Source of the DNA: Sulfurimonas sp. | GTDB taxonomy: Bacteria > Campylobacterota > Campylobacteria > Campylobacterales > Sulfurimonadaceae | Assembly: GCA_002733945.2 (NCBI GenBank) | Contig: NVXO02000006.1 | Span: 6,474-11,525, forward strand | Direction of reading: 5' to 3' | DNA length: 5,052 bases | In this document: piece by piece, positions 1 to 5,052 of the stretch | How the letters are laid out: each line of letters opens with the position of its first letter | How positions within the stretch are numbered: the first letter of the stretch is position 1 | Position numbers and translations under genes: made by a program | Notes under the pieces: generated by a model | The model's database searches: none | What the model saw: the letters and a program-made list of their open reading frames with translations, nothing else | What the model was told of the DNA's origin: nothing

Positions 1-903
1 AAAAAAGACGCGGTGGTGATGTTCATAAAAAACAACCATGACTTAGGATATGTAAATGGTACAACTGGGACAATAGTAGACTTTGACAAAGAGACAAAAC
101 TCCCAATAGTAAAAACTTCTGATGGCTCACTCATCAAGGTAATTTTAGAAGAGTGGACTATGGAAAATGAAAGTGCAAATGTAGTTGCCAAGGTTTTACA
201 AGTACCACTTAAACTAGCATGGGCCATAACCATACACAAGTCTCAGGGAATGACACTTGACTCAGCTGAGATAGACCTCTCTAAAACATTTGAAGTTGGA
301 CAAGGGTATGTTGCGCTCTCTCGTATAAAAAACATAAATGGACTGCGTTTGATGGGTTTAAACGATAAAGCACTCTTAGTTGACCCACTTATCTTACACA
401 TAGACGATAGAATCAAAGCTGCTTCAAAAAAAGCAAGTGATGAGATCTCTGCCATCAGCGAAGAAAAACTCCAAGAGATATTTGAAGCTTATGTTTTAAG
501 TATAGATGGGCTTATAGATACAGACGAGATACAAAAACAAGAGATAATTCTAAAATCAGAAAAGAAGCTAGTCAAACGCAATGCAAGTCCCACTCATATC
601 CAAACAAAGGAGCTTATAGAGAGTTCTGCTTCTGTTGAAGAGTTAGCAAAGAGTCGAGGTATGAGTAAGAGTACTATCATCAACCATCTTCGTATTTTAA
701 AAGAAGAGGATAGCGAACTAAATCTAGAGAAGTTTTTACCAGATGCAAGCACTCTTAGCCGTATCCAAGAAGCACTTGTAAAAATCAAAGAGAGAAATAT
801 TACTGATGATTTTAGTGAAGACGGAAAAACTCGTTTAAAACCCATCTTTGAACTTTTAGATGGGAAAGTTCCCTATGATGATATTCGGATTAGTTTGATT
901 TAA
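1..903 (+). CDS. PIF1/RecD-like DNA helicase, C-terminal part, with HTH_40-type tail (5' truncated)
   Basis: This is the C-terminal 300 residues of a superfamily 1B (PIF1/RecD/Dda-like) ATP-dependent DNA helicase. The frame is open to base 1, so the Walker A and B motifs lie outside the window; the GTG at 13 is not the start. Visible residues 5-25 (VVMFIKNN... then VNGTTGTI) match the conserved segment before the last helicase motifs. Residues 75-85 (AITIHKSQGMT) and 103-108 (YVALSR) are the hallmark motifs V and VI, including the arginine that contacts ATP. A charged linker follows at about 135-195. Residues about 200-300 resemble the HTH_40 domain seen at the C-terminus of some RecQ-type helicases: a helix-turn-helix around ELAKSRGMSKSTIINHL and a closing segment LKPIFELL...YDDIRISLI. 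The likely role is unwinding in DNA repair or replication, with the tail binding DNA. The helicase fold is certain; the exact subfamily and the tail assignment are from memory of these families. Confidence 0.9.
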   Translation, partial: KKDAVVMFIKNNHDLGYVNGTTGTIVDFDKETKLPIVKTSDGSLIKVILEEWTMENESANVVAKVLQVPLKLAWAITIHKSQGMTLDSAEIDLSKTFEVGQGYVALSRIKNINGLRLMGLNDKALLVDPLILHIDDRIKAASKKASDEISAISEEKLQEIFEAYVLSIDGLIDTDEIQKQEIILKSEKKLVKRNASPTHIQTKELIESSASVEELAKSRGMSKSTIINHLRILKEEDSELNLEKFLPDASTLSRIQEALVKIKERNITDDFSEDGKTRLKPIFELLDGKVPYDDIRISLI

Positions 904-930
904 AGATATAGATGGAATTTAGAAAATTAG
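904..930. other. Convergent intergenic gap without recognisable terminator
   Basis: These 27 bases separate the + strand helicase stop from the - strand toxin stop. I see no GC-rich stem followed by a T-run on either strand, so transcripts from the two sides may overlap each other's 3' ends. Confidence 0.5.
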
Positions 931-1221
931 CTATTTATATACATCACCGCGAAAGCCAATGTCTGTAATAATAGCTTCTATTATCACTTCATCATCTTCT
1001 AACCTCACGATAATTCTAATGTTTGCTTTTCTAATTCTGTAAATATTTGAGATAGTACCACTCATCTGTTTATAATCAATATTAGTTTGGATATTGTAAA
1101 TCTTTCTTTTTATAAACTTTATAACTAAGATATCTACTTGTTCTTCAGTTAAAGTAGATTTATTTTTACCCAGAAACTTAGTTGCTTTTTTTAGATATGT
1201 AAGTTTTATATCTTTTTTCAT
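931..1221 (-). CDS. RelE/ParE-family toxin of a type II toxin-antitoxin pair
   Basis: This is a small basic protein of 96 residues, the usual size for RelE/ParE toxins. Such toxins are either ribosome-dependent mRNA nucleases (RelE) or gyrase poisons (ParE). The N-terminal half is helical and lysine-rich. The C-terminal half carries the family's beta-sheet core: YRIR at 61-64, IRIIVRLEDDEVII at 68-81 and the ending DIGFRGDVYK at 87-96, which resembles the common IGxRGDxYK terminus. The ATG lies only 2 nt after the antitoxin stop (TAA CT ATG) and has no clear ribosome site, so it is probably translated by coupling to the antitoxin. Base composition is unusual: about 25% GC by hand count over 961-1200, against roughly 35-45% in nearby genes, which suggests acquisition. 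The family call rests on the C-terminal motif and on gene order. Whether it acts like RelE or ParE cannot be told, and activity is unproven. Confidence 0.82.
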   Translation of the reverse strand: MKKDIKLTYLKKATKFLGKNKSTLTEEQVDILVIKFIKRKIYNIQTNIDYKQMSGTISNIYRIRKANIRIIVRLEDDEVIIEAIITDIGFRGDVYK

Positions 1222-1223
1222 AG

Positions 1224-1499
1224 TTAAATATCTATACTCACAGTTTTTGTTGTAGCTATTTTCTTATCATCTTCACTCATACTCTGCAAAAGAGTTTCAA
1301 TCTCTTTTTGTTCAAGCATATCATAAGCATTTTGGAGTAACTCATACTCTTCTATGGGTATTATTACTGCTTCAGGCTTATTTCTTCTAATTATGGCAAT
1401 TTTGTGAAACACATCAGAAGTCACTTTATCAAGATAGCTCCCGAGTGATTTTCCTAGTTCTGTGATCCCTACCATCTCATCTTTTGCATAAGTAACCAT
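1224..1499 (-). CDS. Phd/YefM-family antitoxin
   Basis: This 91-residue antitoxin should neutralise the toxin encoded immediately downstream and repress their shared promoter. The N-terminal DNA-binding half shows the Phd/YefM pattern: ITELGKSLGSYLDKV at 12-26, then KIAIIRRNKPEAVIIPIEEYELL at 33-55 (key residues R38, R39, P42 and the IPIEEY stretch). The tail from about 58 is acidic and helical, as expected for the segment that wraps the toxin. I chose the ATG at 1499 because GGAG sits 6 nt upstream (1506-1509) and because the family typically begins at MxTYxKDE. The longer frame from 1535 adds 12 residues, but its ATG precedes the -10 box, so it would not be on the transcript. Antitoxin first, toxin second, with a 2-nt gap, is the classic Phd/YefM order. 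Some relatives of this fold pair with Doc or YoeB instead of RelE/ParE. Confidence 0.85.
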   Translation of the reverse strand: MVTYAKDEMVGITELGKSLGSYLDKVTSDVFHKIAIIRRNKPEAVIIPIEEYELLQNAYDMLEQKEIETLLQSMSEDDKKIATTKTVSIDI

Positions 1500-1529
1500 A
1501 GTATTCTCCATATTTTTATATATAGTATT
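1498..1529 (-). repeat. 8-bp direct repeat pair around the antitoxin transcription start (possible operator)
   Basis: AATACTAT occurs twice on the - strand, at 1529-1522 and 1505-1498, with starts 24 bp apart. One copy overlaps the -10 box and the other the antitoxin start codon. Phd/YefM antitoxins usually repress their own promoters by binding paired sites, so this could be the operator. In DNA this AT-rich, an 8-mer repeat can also arise by chance. Confidence 0.3.
1506..1509 (-). promoter_or_regulatory. Ribosome binding site fixing the antitoxin start
   Basis: On the - strand GGAG lies 6 nt before the ATG at 1499. No comparable site precedes the upstream in-frame ATG at 1535, so this site decides the start. 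Confidence 0.75.
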
Positions 1530-1555
1530 ATACATAACTTTCTATTAATTGTTAC
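1527..1555 (-). promoter_or_regulatory. Candidate sigma-70 promoter of the toxin-antitoxin operon
   Basis: On the - strand a perfect TATAAT (-10) lies at 1532-1527. With a 17-nt spacer it is preceded by GTAACA at 1555-1550, matching 4 of 6 bases of TTGACA. The predicted transcript begins near 1520, about 20 nt before the antitoxin ATG. The -35 element lies inside the last codons of the phosphatase gene. The short inverted repeat GTAT-A-ATAC (1525-1533) covers the -10 and could be part of an operator. The -10 is seen directly; promoter activity is inferred. Confidence 0.65.
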
Positions 1556-2198
1556 TTTGAAGAAGTGCTGGTAGTTCTTTGAGTGTTTGAATCCTGTAGC
1601 TTGCCTTAGAAAAATCTTGCGTAGCTGTAAACTCATTTGCAACTACTGCACACTCTATGCCTGCATTAAACGCAGCAGTGAGACCCCTCTGTGAATCTTC
1701 TATGACTAAACACTCATCTTTACTTGCCCCAAACTTTTTCATACCTGCGAGATAAGGGTCAGGATGTGGTTTTGAGCGAGCATACTCTTCCACGCAAAGA
1801 GTAAAATCCATATACTTGGTAATATGTTCACTATGGTGAATCAAATCGAAATCAAGTCGTCTTGAAGTTGTCACAATTGCCATCTTATATTTTTTAGACA
1901 ACTCTTCTAAAATATCTGCAACACCCTCTATTTCTATATCGTGAGTACTTATAAACTCTCTGTAGTATATATCTCTGTGTTTGCGTTTAGCATCTATATC
2001 TTCTTTACTTATGCCAGCTTTTACTGCTACTTCCCAAGCATTTCCACCTCTAGCCATTATCTCCATGTAGGTATCAAATGCCAAGTCAAGTCCAAACTCT
2101 GCAAGTGCTTTTACATTTGCTTCATAGTAGTAAGGTTCTGTCTCTACTAATACACCATCATTATCAAAAAGTAGATATTTCTTTTTCACTTTTTTCAC
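1545..2198 (-). CDS. HAD-superfamily (subfamily IA) hydrolase, probable phosphatase
   Basis: This cytosolic protein of 217 residues resembles the beta-phosphoglucomutase/phosphoglycolate phosphatase group and should remove phosphate from a small metabolite. All four HAD motifs are visible. Motif I is LLFDNDGVLVETEP, with nucleophile D12 and acid/base D14. Motif II is IVTTS at 108-112, motif III is K143 in RSKPHPDPY, and motif IV is VIEDSQRG at 165-172, with D168 for magnesium. Residues about 20-90 form the helical cap. The GTG start at 2198 is chosen because AAGGAG sits 7 nt upstream and the GTG overlaps the transporter's TGA as GTGA. An in-frame TTG at 2216 would add six residues but would place the ribosome site inside the gene. 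The 4-nt overlap points to translational coupling with the transporter. The substrate is unknown, and a mutase role cannot be excluded. Confidence 0.9.
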   Translation of the reverse strand: MKKVKKKYLLFDNDGVLVETEPYYYEANVKALAEFGLDLAFDTYMEIMARGGNAWEVAVKAGISKEDIDAKRKHRDIYYREFISTHDIEIEGVADILEELSKKYKMAIVTTSRRLDFDLIHHSEHITKYMDFTLCVEEYARSKPHPDPYLAGMKKFGASKDECLVIEDSQRGLTAAFNAGIECAVVANEFTATQDFSKASYRIQTLKELPALLQSNN

Positions 2199-3553
2199 GA
2201 TAACACTCCTTTCCAAAAATATTCAGCGATAAATACAATCACAAAAACACCTATGATATTTAAAACTATCCCATATCGTATCATATCTTTTACATGAATA
2301 GCACCCGTACTCATAGCGATGGCGTTTGGAGGGGTGGCTATAGGCAACATAAATGCATATGAAGCACACATCGTGGCAACCATCATAAAAAGAGTCGTGT
2401 TAACTCCTGCGAGTTCTGAGACTGAGTATATGACTGGTAACATGATAGATATCATCGCCACGTTTGAAGTAACTTCTGTTGTAAAGGTGATAAGCAATGC
2501 CACACATAAAAGTAGCATAACAGGAGGAAGGTCGATAATGCTTATGAGATAAGACGCGACCTCATCAGCTAAACCAACACTAGAAAATGCCTTGGCAATG
2601 GAAAAACCTGCACCAAAAAGTAAGATAATCTCATAAGGTATCTTTCCATTGTCCTCTTTCCACTCTAAGATATTAAACGGAGGCATAAACAGAAGCACAC
2701 CAAAGCCAAGCAGTATTCCCGTTTCACTTAAACCCAACCCACCCCAATACGGTTTGATAGAAGCATTTACAAATAGTAATCCTACAAGACTAAAAAGTAC
2801 ATACACAACTTTTTTCTGCTCTTTATTCAGTGGTTTTATGTCTACACTATGTGTAATCTCTATATTTTTTGTACCGATGGAAAGTAAATAACTCATGCTT
2901 AGTAGCATTATAAAAATAAGAGGAGCCGCCATATATATCCACTGAAAAAATGGAATCATCTCCATTCCCTTATCTTCCATTATGCCAAGCAAAACGAGAT
3001 TTGGAGGTGTTCCTATAGGTGTTAAAATTCCACCTATGTTTGCTCCATAAGCGATGGAGAGAGCAAACCGCATCTTGAGTCTAAGGTTATCTGTTAAAAA
3101 AATAGCGATGGAGATAAGAAGCAGTGTTGTAGTCGTGTTTGAGAGTATGGAACTCAGCAGTGCCGAAGTGATAGAGAGAGAAAATATCATACCTCGAGGA
3201 GTTGCAGGAAAAAAGTTTAAAATCTTGTTGGAGATATAGATATGTAGTTTTGTTTTCTCAACCCCAATGGCAAGTAAAAAGCCACCAAAAAATAAAAATA
3301 TAATAGGATGAGCATAGTTGACAGCCGTAGCTTTAGTGTTTATTATCTCTAATGCTGGAAAGAGTAAGATAGGTAGTAGTGAAACCACCCCAAGAGCAAG
3401 CCCCTCATTTGTCCATAATGTAACAAGCAGTGCTATAACCCCTAAAAGCGAACTCTGAGTTGTATTAAAAATTGTGTTTGCTAAAAAGAAAATGACTAAA
3501 CCTACAAGTAGAGCCATGAGTATTTTTTTTATTTGTGCTAAGTGCTGTATCAA
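2195..3553 (-). CDS. DASS/SLC13-family anion transporter (dicarboxylate or sulfate type)
   Basis: This is an inner-membrane secondary transporter of 452 residues, the normal size for the divalent anion:sodium symporter (SLC13) family. It probably imports dicarboxylates or sulfate with sodium. About 11-12 hydrophobic segments cover most of the chain. The two pseudo-symmetric halves each carry the family's binding motifs: SNTTTT at 138-143 with TPIGTPPN at 178-185, and TSNVA at 362-366 with LPIATPPN at 403-410. SYAFMLPIATPPNAIA at 398-413 closely fits the Na:sulfate symporter signature. The second motif reads SNV rather than SNT, a variant that occurs in the family. The start is TTG at 3553, supported by AGGAGA 7 nt upstream and by an in-frame TAG immediately before it. 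The next ATG, 12 codons in, has no ribosome site. The gene overlaps the phosphatase by 4 nt. The family is certain; the substrate and the coupling ion are inferred. Confidence 0.93.
   Translation of the reverse strand: MIQHLAQIKKILMALLVGLVIFFLANTIFNTTQSSLLGVIALLVTLWTNEGLALGVVSLLPILLFPALEIINTKATAVNYAHPIIFLFFGGFLLAIGVEKTKLHIYISNKILNFFPATPRGMIFSLSITSALLSSILSNTTTTLLLISIAIFLTDNLRLKMRFALSIAYGANIGGILTPIGTPPNLVLLGIMEDKGMEMIPFFQWIYMAAPLIFIMLLSMSYLLSIGTKNIEITHSVDIKPLNKEQKKVVYVLFSLVGLLFVNASIKPYWGGLGLSETGILLGFGVLLFMPPFNILEWKEDNGKIPYEIILLFGAGFSIAKAFSSVGLADEVASYLISIIDLPPVMLLLCVALLITFTTEVTSNVAMISIMLPVIYSVSELAGVNTTLFMMVATMCASYAFMLPIATPPNAIAMSTGAIHVKDMIRYGIVLNIIGVFVIVFIAEYFWKGVLS
2206..2211 (-). promoter_or_regulatory. 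Ribosome binding site of the HAD hydrolase
   Basis: AAGGAG on the - strand lies 7 nt before the GTG at 2198, within the last codons of the transporter gene. It favours 2198 over the longer TTG frame from 2216. Confidence 0.8.
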
Positions 3554-3560
3554 CTATACT

Positions 3561-3588
3561 TCTCCTGTTTCTTTAAAAATCAATTATA
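3561..3588 (-). promoter_or_regulatory. Candidate promoter and ribosome site for the transporter-phosphatase operon
   Basis: On the - strand TATAAT lies at 3588-3583, with a weak AT-rich -35 (TTTTAA, 3 of 6 matches, at 3611-3606), as is common in epsilonproteobacteria. The predicted start is near 3577. AGGAGA at 3566-3561 sits 7 nt before the TTG start and supports this unusual start codon. The -10 and the ribosome site are seen directly; activity is inferred. Confidence 0.55.
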
Positions 3589-3595
3589 GGGACTC

Positions 3596-3623
3596 AAAAA
3601 AGAGATTAAAAAAGCATCTCTTT
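3596..3623 (-). terminator. Possible weak intrinsic terminator of the LRR-kinase gene
   Basis: On the - strand AAAGAGAT (3623-3616) and ATCTCTTT (3606-3599) form a perfect 8-bp stem with a 9-nt loop, followed by three more Ts. The stem overlaps the last codons and stop of the LRR-kinase gene. It is AT-rich and the T-run is short, so termination may be partial. Confidence 0.4.
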
Positions 3624-4859
3624 AAAAAGAGGTCGTAGACTTGCTATCTCCTCTTGACAACGATTTTGAAGACTCACTAAACGCTGATACTCTAAACCTT
3701 TTTTCACATCTACTAGACTTAGCATATCCTCTATTAAGTTACCAAAGGCTAATACTTCGAGTCTTTCATACGACTTATCACCTGCATCGTAAAAACTAGC
3801 TGCACCAAAATCTCCTAAGTATGTATTGTAAGTAGAGTCGACTAAGATATTGTGAGCATACAAGTCTCCGTGCATTAAACCATTTGAGTGAAGGTGTCCA
3901 GCTGCAGAAGCTACTGCTTTTGCTACTTTTAAGGCATCTTCTACCTTTATACTTAAGTCATCTTCAAATGTGTCTCTTGAGCAGGTGTCAAAGTTTGGAG
4001 GGTTTCCAAGGTTTATGTAACTTGGGTCTATAAACTCTAACACTAGACCTAGGTGTTTATGTTCAAGTCGTGCTAAAACTTTTATGAGGTTTGGATGTTC
4101 TCCTGCTACTATGCAAGCATTCATCTCATCTATAGCATACCCGTCACTAGTCACAGCTCCTTTGAAGAGTTTTATAGCTACAACAGAGTTAAAGTCTTTT
4201 GAATGACCCTGATATATCTTTCCAGAAGCACCCTCACCTAAGAGTTTGTCCATCTCTAAATCTTTGTAAGCCACAACCTTTAAATTTGACTCTTTGCTAC
4301 GAGAACAGGGATTTCCGCTAAATGCCAAGTAGGCCAGTTTTGGTAACTCTATAAGCCATTTTGGCATCTCTGTTAAAGAGTTTGCAGAGAGACGGATAAG
4401 TTCTAAGTTTTTTAAATTTTTCATACTTAGAGGTAAGCTGACAAGGCTATTTCCAGCTAAAGGGAACTTTTGCATTTTACTAAGTTTTCCTATAGATTCA
4501 GGGAGTTTCTTCAGTCTATTATCTGTTAAAATCAACCAAGATATACTCAGAGGTAAGATATCTTCCTCAAAATCTTCAATCATATTTGACTTAAATCCAA
4601 GCATAAAAAGATTTTGGCACTCTTTAAAAGCATCTGGTACTTTTGTAAATCTGTTTTGAGAAAAAAAGGCAATTTTTAAGTTTTTAAAACTACTTAAATC
4701 TGGTAAATCAACTAAGAGATTACCGCTTAAGTCTAAAAGTTCTAAGGAGTCACAAAGAGTAAAGAGTTCTTCTGGAAAACTCTCTAAGTTCTCTTCTATT
4801 TTAAGCTCTTTTATACCGAGAAGTTTGCCTGAACGAAGTTCTTCTAAGCTATGTGTCAT
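3606..4859 (-). CDS. Leucine-rich-repeat protein kinase fusion
   Basis: This 417-residue protein joins leucine-rich repeats to a eukaryotic-like protein kinase. There is no signal peptide or membrane segment, so it should be cytosolic. Seven repeats of 22-24 residues span about 39-186 (for example LELLDLSGNLLVDLP and ISWLILTDNRLKKLP) and probably bind a partner. The kinase domain spans about 198-417: glycine loop GEGASGKIY at 208-216, K230 in VAIK, a candidate helix-C glutamate E245, catalytic loop HGDLYAHN at 330-337 with D332 and N337, DFG at 350-352, and a C-lobe RPLF at 409-412. The HRD arginine is glycine, so this is a non-RD kinase, and no clear APE motif is visible. The ATG at 4859 begins MTHSLEELRSGKL, which matches how I recall proteobacterial homologues beginning, although the ribosome site is weak. 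It starts 10 nt after gpsA, so co-transcription is likely. I recall it as a named but poorly characterised bacterial family. Its target is unknown. Confidence 0.9.
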   Translation of the reverse strand: MTHSLEELRSGKLLGIKELKIEENLESFPEELFTLCDSLELLDLSGNLLVDLPDLSSFKNLKIAFFSQNRFTKVPDAFKECQNLFMLGFKSNMIEDFEEDILPLSISWLILTDNRLKKLPESIGKLSKMQKFPLAGNSLVSLPLSMKNLKNLELIRLSANSLTEMPKWLIELPKLAYLAFSGNPCSRSKESNLKVVAYKDLEMDKLLGEGASGKIYQGHSKDFNSVVAIKLFKGAVTSDGYAIDEMNACIVAGEHPNLIKVLARLEHKHLGLVLEFIDPSYINLGNPPNFDTCSRDTFEDDLSIKVEDALKVAKAVASAAGHLHSNGLMHGDLYAHNILVDSTYNTYLGDFGAASFYDAGDKSYERLEVLAFGNLIEDMLSLVDVKKGLEYQRLVSLQNRCQEEIASLRPLFKEMLF

Positions 4860-4869
4860 GAAAAATGTC

Positions 4870-5052
4870 TCATGAAGAAAGTAGGTCTTTGAGTGATTCT
4901 TTAGGACTTTTTCCTTCTAACATTTCATAGACTTCTTTTGCTATTGGCAGATACAAGTCACCATGTTTTGCAAGCACATTTAAGGCATAAGTAGTTCCAA
5001 TTCCTTCTGCCACTTCTCCAAGTTCTTGGAGTATCTCAGCTTGAGATTTTCC
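4870..5052 (-). CDS. gpsA: Glycerol-3-phosphate dehydrogenase [NAD(P)+], C-terminal fragment (cut by window edge)
   Basis: The last 60 codons of a - strand gene run in from the right edge and stop with TGA at 4870-4872. The residues include ILQELGEVAEGIGTTYAL at 7-24, then LPIAKEVYEMLEGKSPKESLKDLL at 35-58. This matches the C-terminal helical domain of GpsA, whose usual form is LGxVAEGxxTxxAxxxLAxxxxxxxPI...VYxxLxxxxxPxxAxxxLL. GpsA reduces dihydroxyacetone phosphate to sn-glycerol-3-phosphate in the cytosol, the first step of phospholipid synthesis. The NAD(P)-binding domain and the catalytic lysine lie outside the window. The only oddity is the lack of the arginine often found after AEG (here GIGTT). 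The fragment has no start codon in the window. The assignment rests on remembered family motifs over 60 residues. Confidence 0.8.
   Translation of the reverse strand, partial: GKSQAEILQELGEVAEGIGTTYALNVLAKHGDLYLPIAKEVYEMLEGKSPKESLKDLLSS

Noticed and set aside
13..18. GTG codons near the left edge as the start of the helicase gene
   Set aside because: The frame is open to base 1 and the residues before the GTG continue the conserved helicase segment; the essential N-terminal motor motifs must lie upstream.
243..845. Open frames on the - strand opposite the helicase (243-455, 594-845)
   Set aside because: They are antisense to conserved helicase and HTH segments with low-complexity Ser/Leu-rich translations, typical of shadow frames.
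931..1535. A larger defence island or mobile element around the toxin-antitoxin pair
   Set aside because: No transposase, integrase, terminal repeats, attachment site or further defence genes are present; the flanking genes look like ordinary chromosomal genes.
1941..2150. 69-residue hydrophobic open frame on the + strand opposite the phosphatase
   Set aside because: The Tyr/Phe/Ser-rich composition mirrors the codons of the HAD gene on the other strand; there is no independent support.
2319..2891. Open frames on the + strand opposite the transporter (2319-2552, 2649-2891)
   Set aside because: They are antisense to well-conserved transporter motifs, look like no known protein and have no ribosome site that I can see; they are shadows of the real gene.
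4871..4873. ATG overlapping the gpsA stop (ATGA) as the start of the LRR-kinase
   Set aside because: It is out of frame with the kinase and reaches a stop after five codons.
5016..5031. Perfect inverted repeat CTCCAAG-TT-CTTGGAG
   Set aside because: It lies inside gpsA and encodes the conserved stretch ILQELGE. There is no T-run or promoter nearby, so coding constraint and chance explain it.

Overview
The window is AT-rich (roughly 35% GC in most genes by hand count), densely packed, and uses TTG and GTG starts behind strong AGGAG-type ribosome sites. This, together with the style of its proteins, suggests a Campylobacterota (epsilonproteobacterial) chromosome, possibly Sulfurimonas or a relative. 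The phylum is an inference from protein and codon style; the genus is only a guess.

Layout: from the left edge, the 3' part of a PIF1/RecD-like DNA helicase gene runs on the + strand and ends at 903. Everything to its right is on the - strand. Read in the direction of transcription (right to left), the order is: the 3' end of gpsA (glycerol-3-phosphate dehydrogenase, cut by the window's right edge); a leucine-rich-repeat protein kinase fusion starting 10 nt after gpsA; a short junction holding a possible terminator and a TATAAT promoter; a DASS/SLC13 anion transporter; a HAD-family phosphatase overlapping the transporter by 4 nt; then a type II toxin-antitoxin pair (Phd/YefM antitoxin, RelE/ParE toxin) with its own promoter. 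The toxin converges on the helicase gene across 27 nt.

How the genes relate: gpsA and the LRR-kinase are probably co-transcribed. The transporter and phosphatase form a tight translationally coupled pair, which suggests that the phosphatase acts on something linked to the imported anion, although neither substrate can be read from the sequence. The toxin-antitoxin pair is a self-contained accessory unit. Its toxin gene is clearly more AT-rich (about 25% GC) than its neighbours, as expected of an acquired module.

Three coordinates differ from the longest open frames. The antitoxin start is at 1499, because the longer version would begin upstream of its own -10 box. The phosphatase start is GTG at 2198. 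The gpsA remnant at 4870-5052 has no start codon in the window and is easy to miss. No RNA genes, CRISPR arrays, insertion sequences or non-coding stretches above 300 bases were seen. The most distinctive gene is the LRR-kinase; no wholly new multi-gene system is evident.
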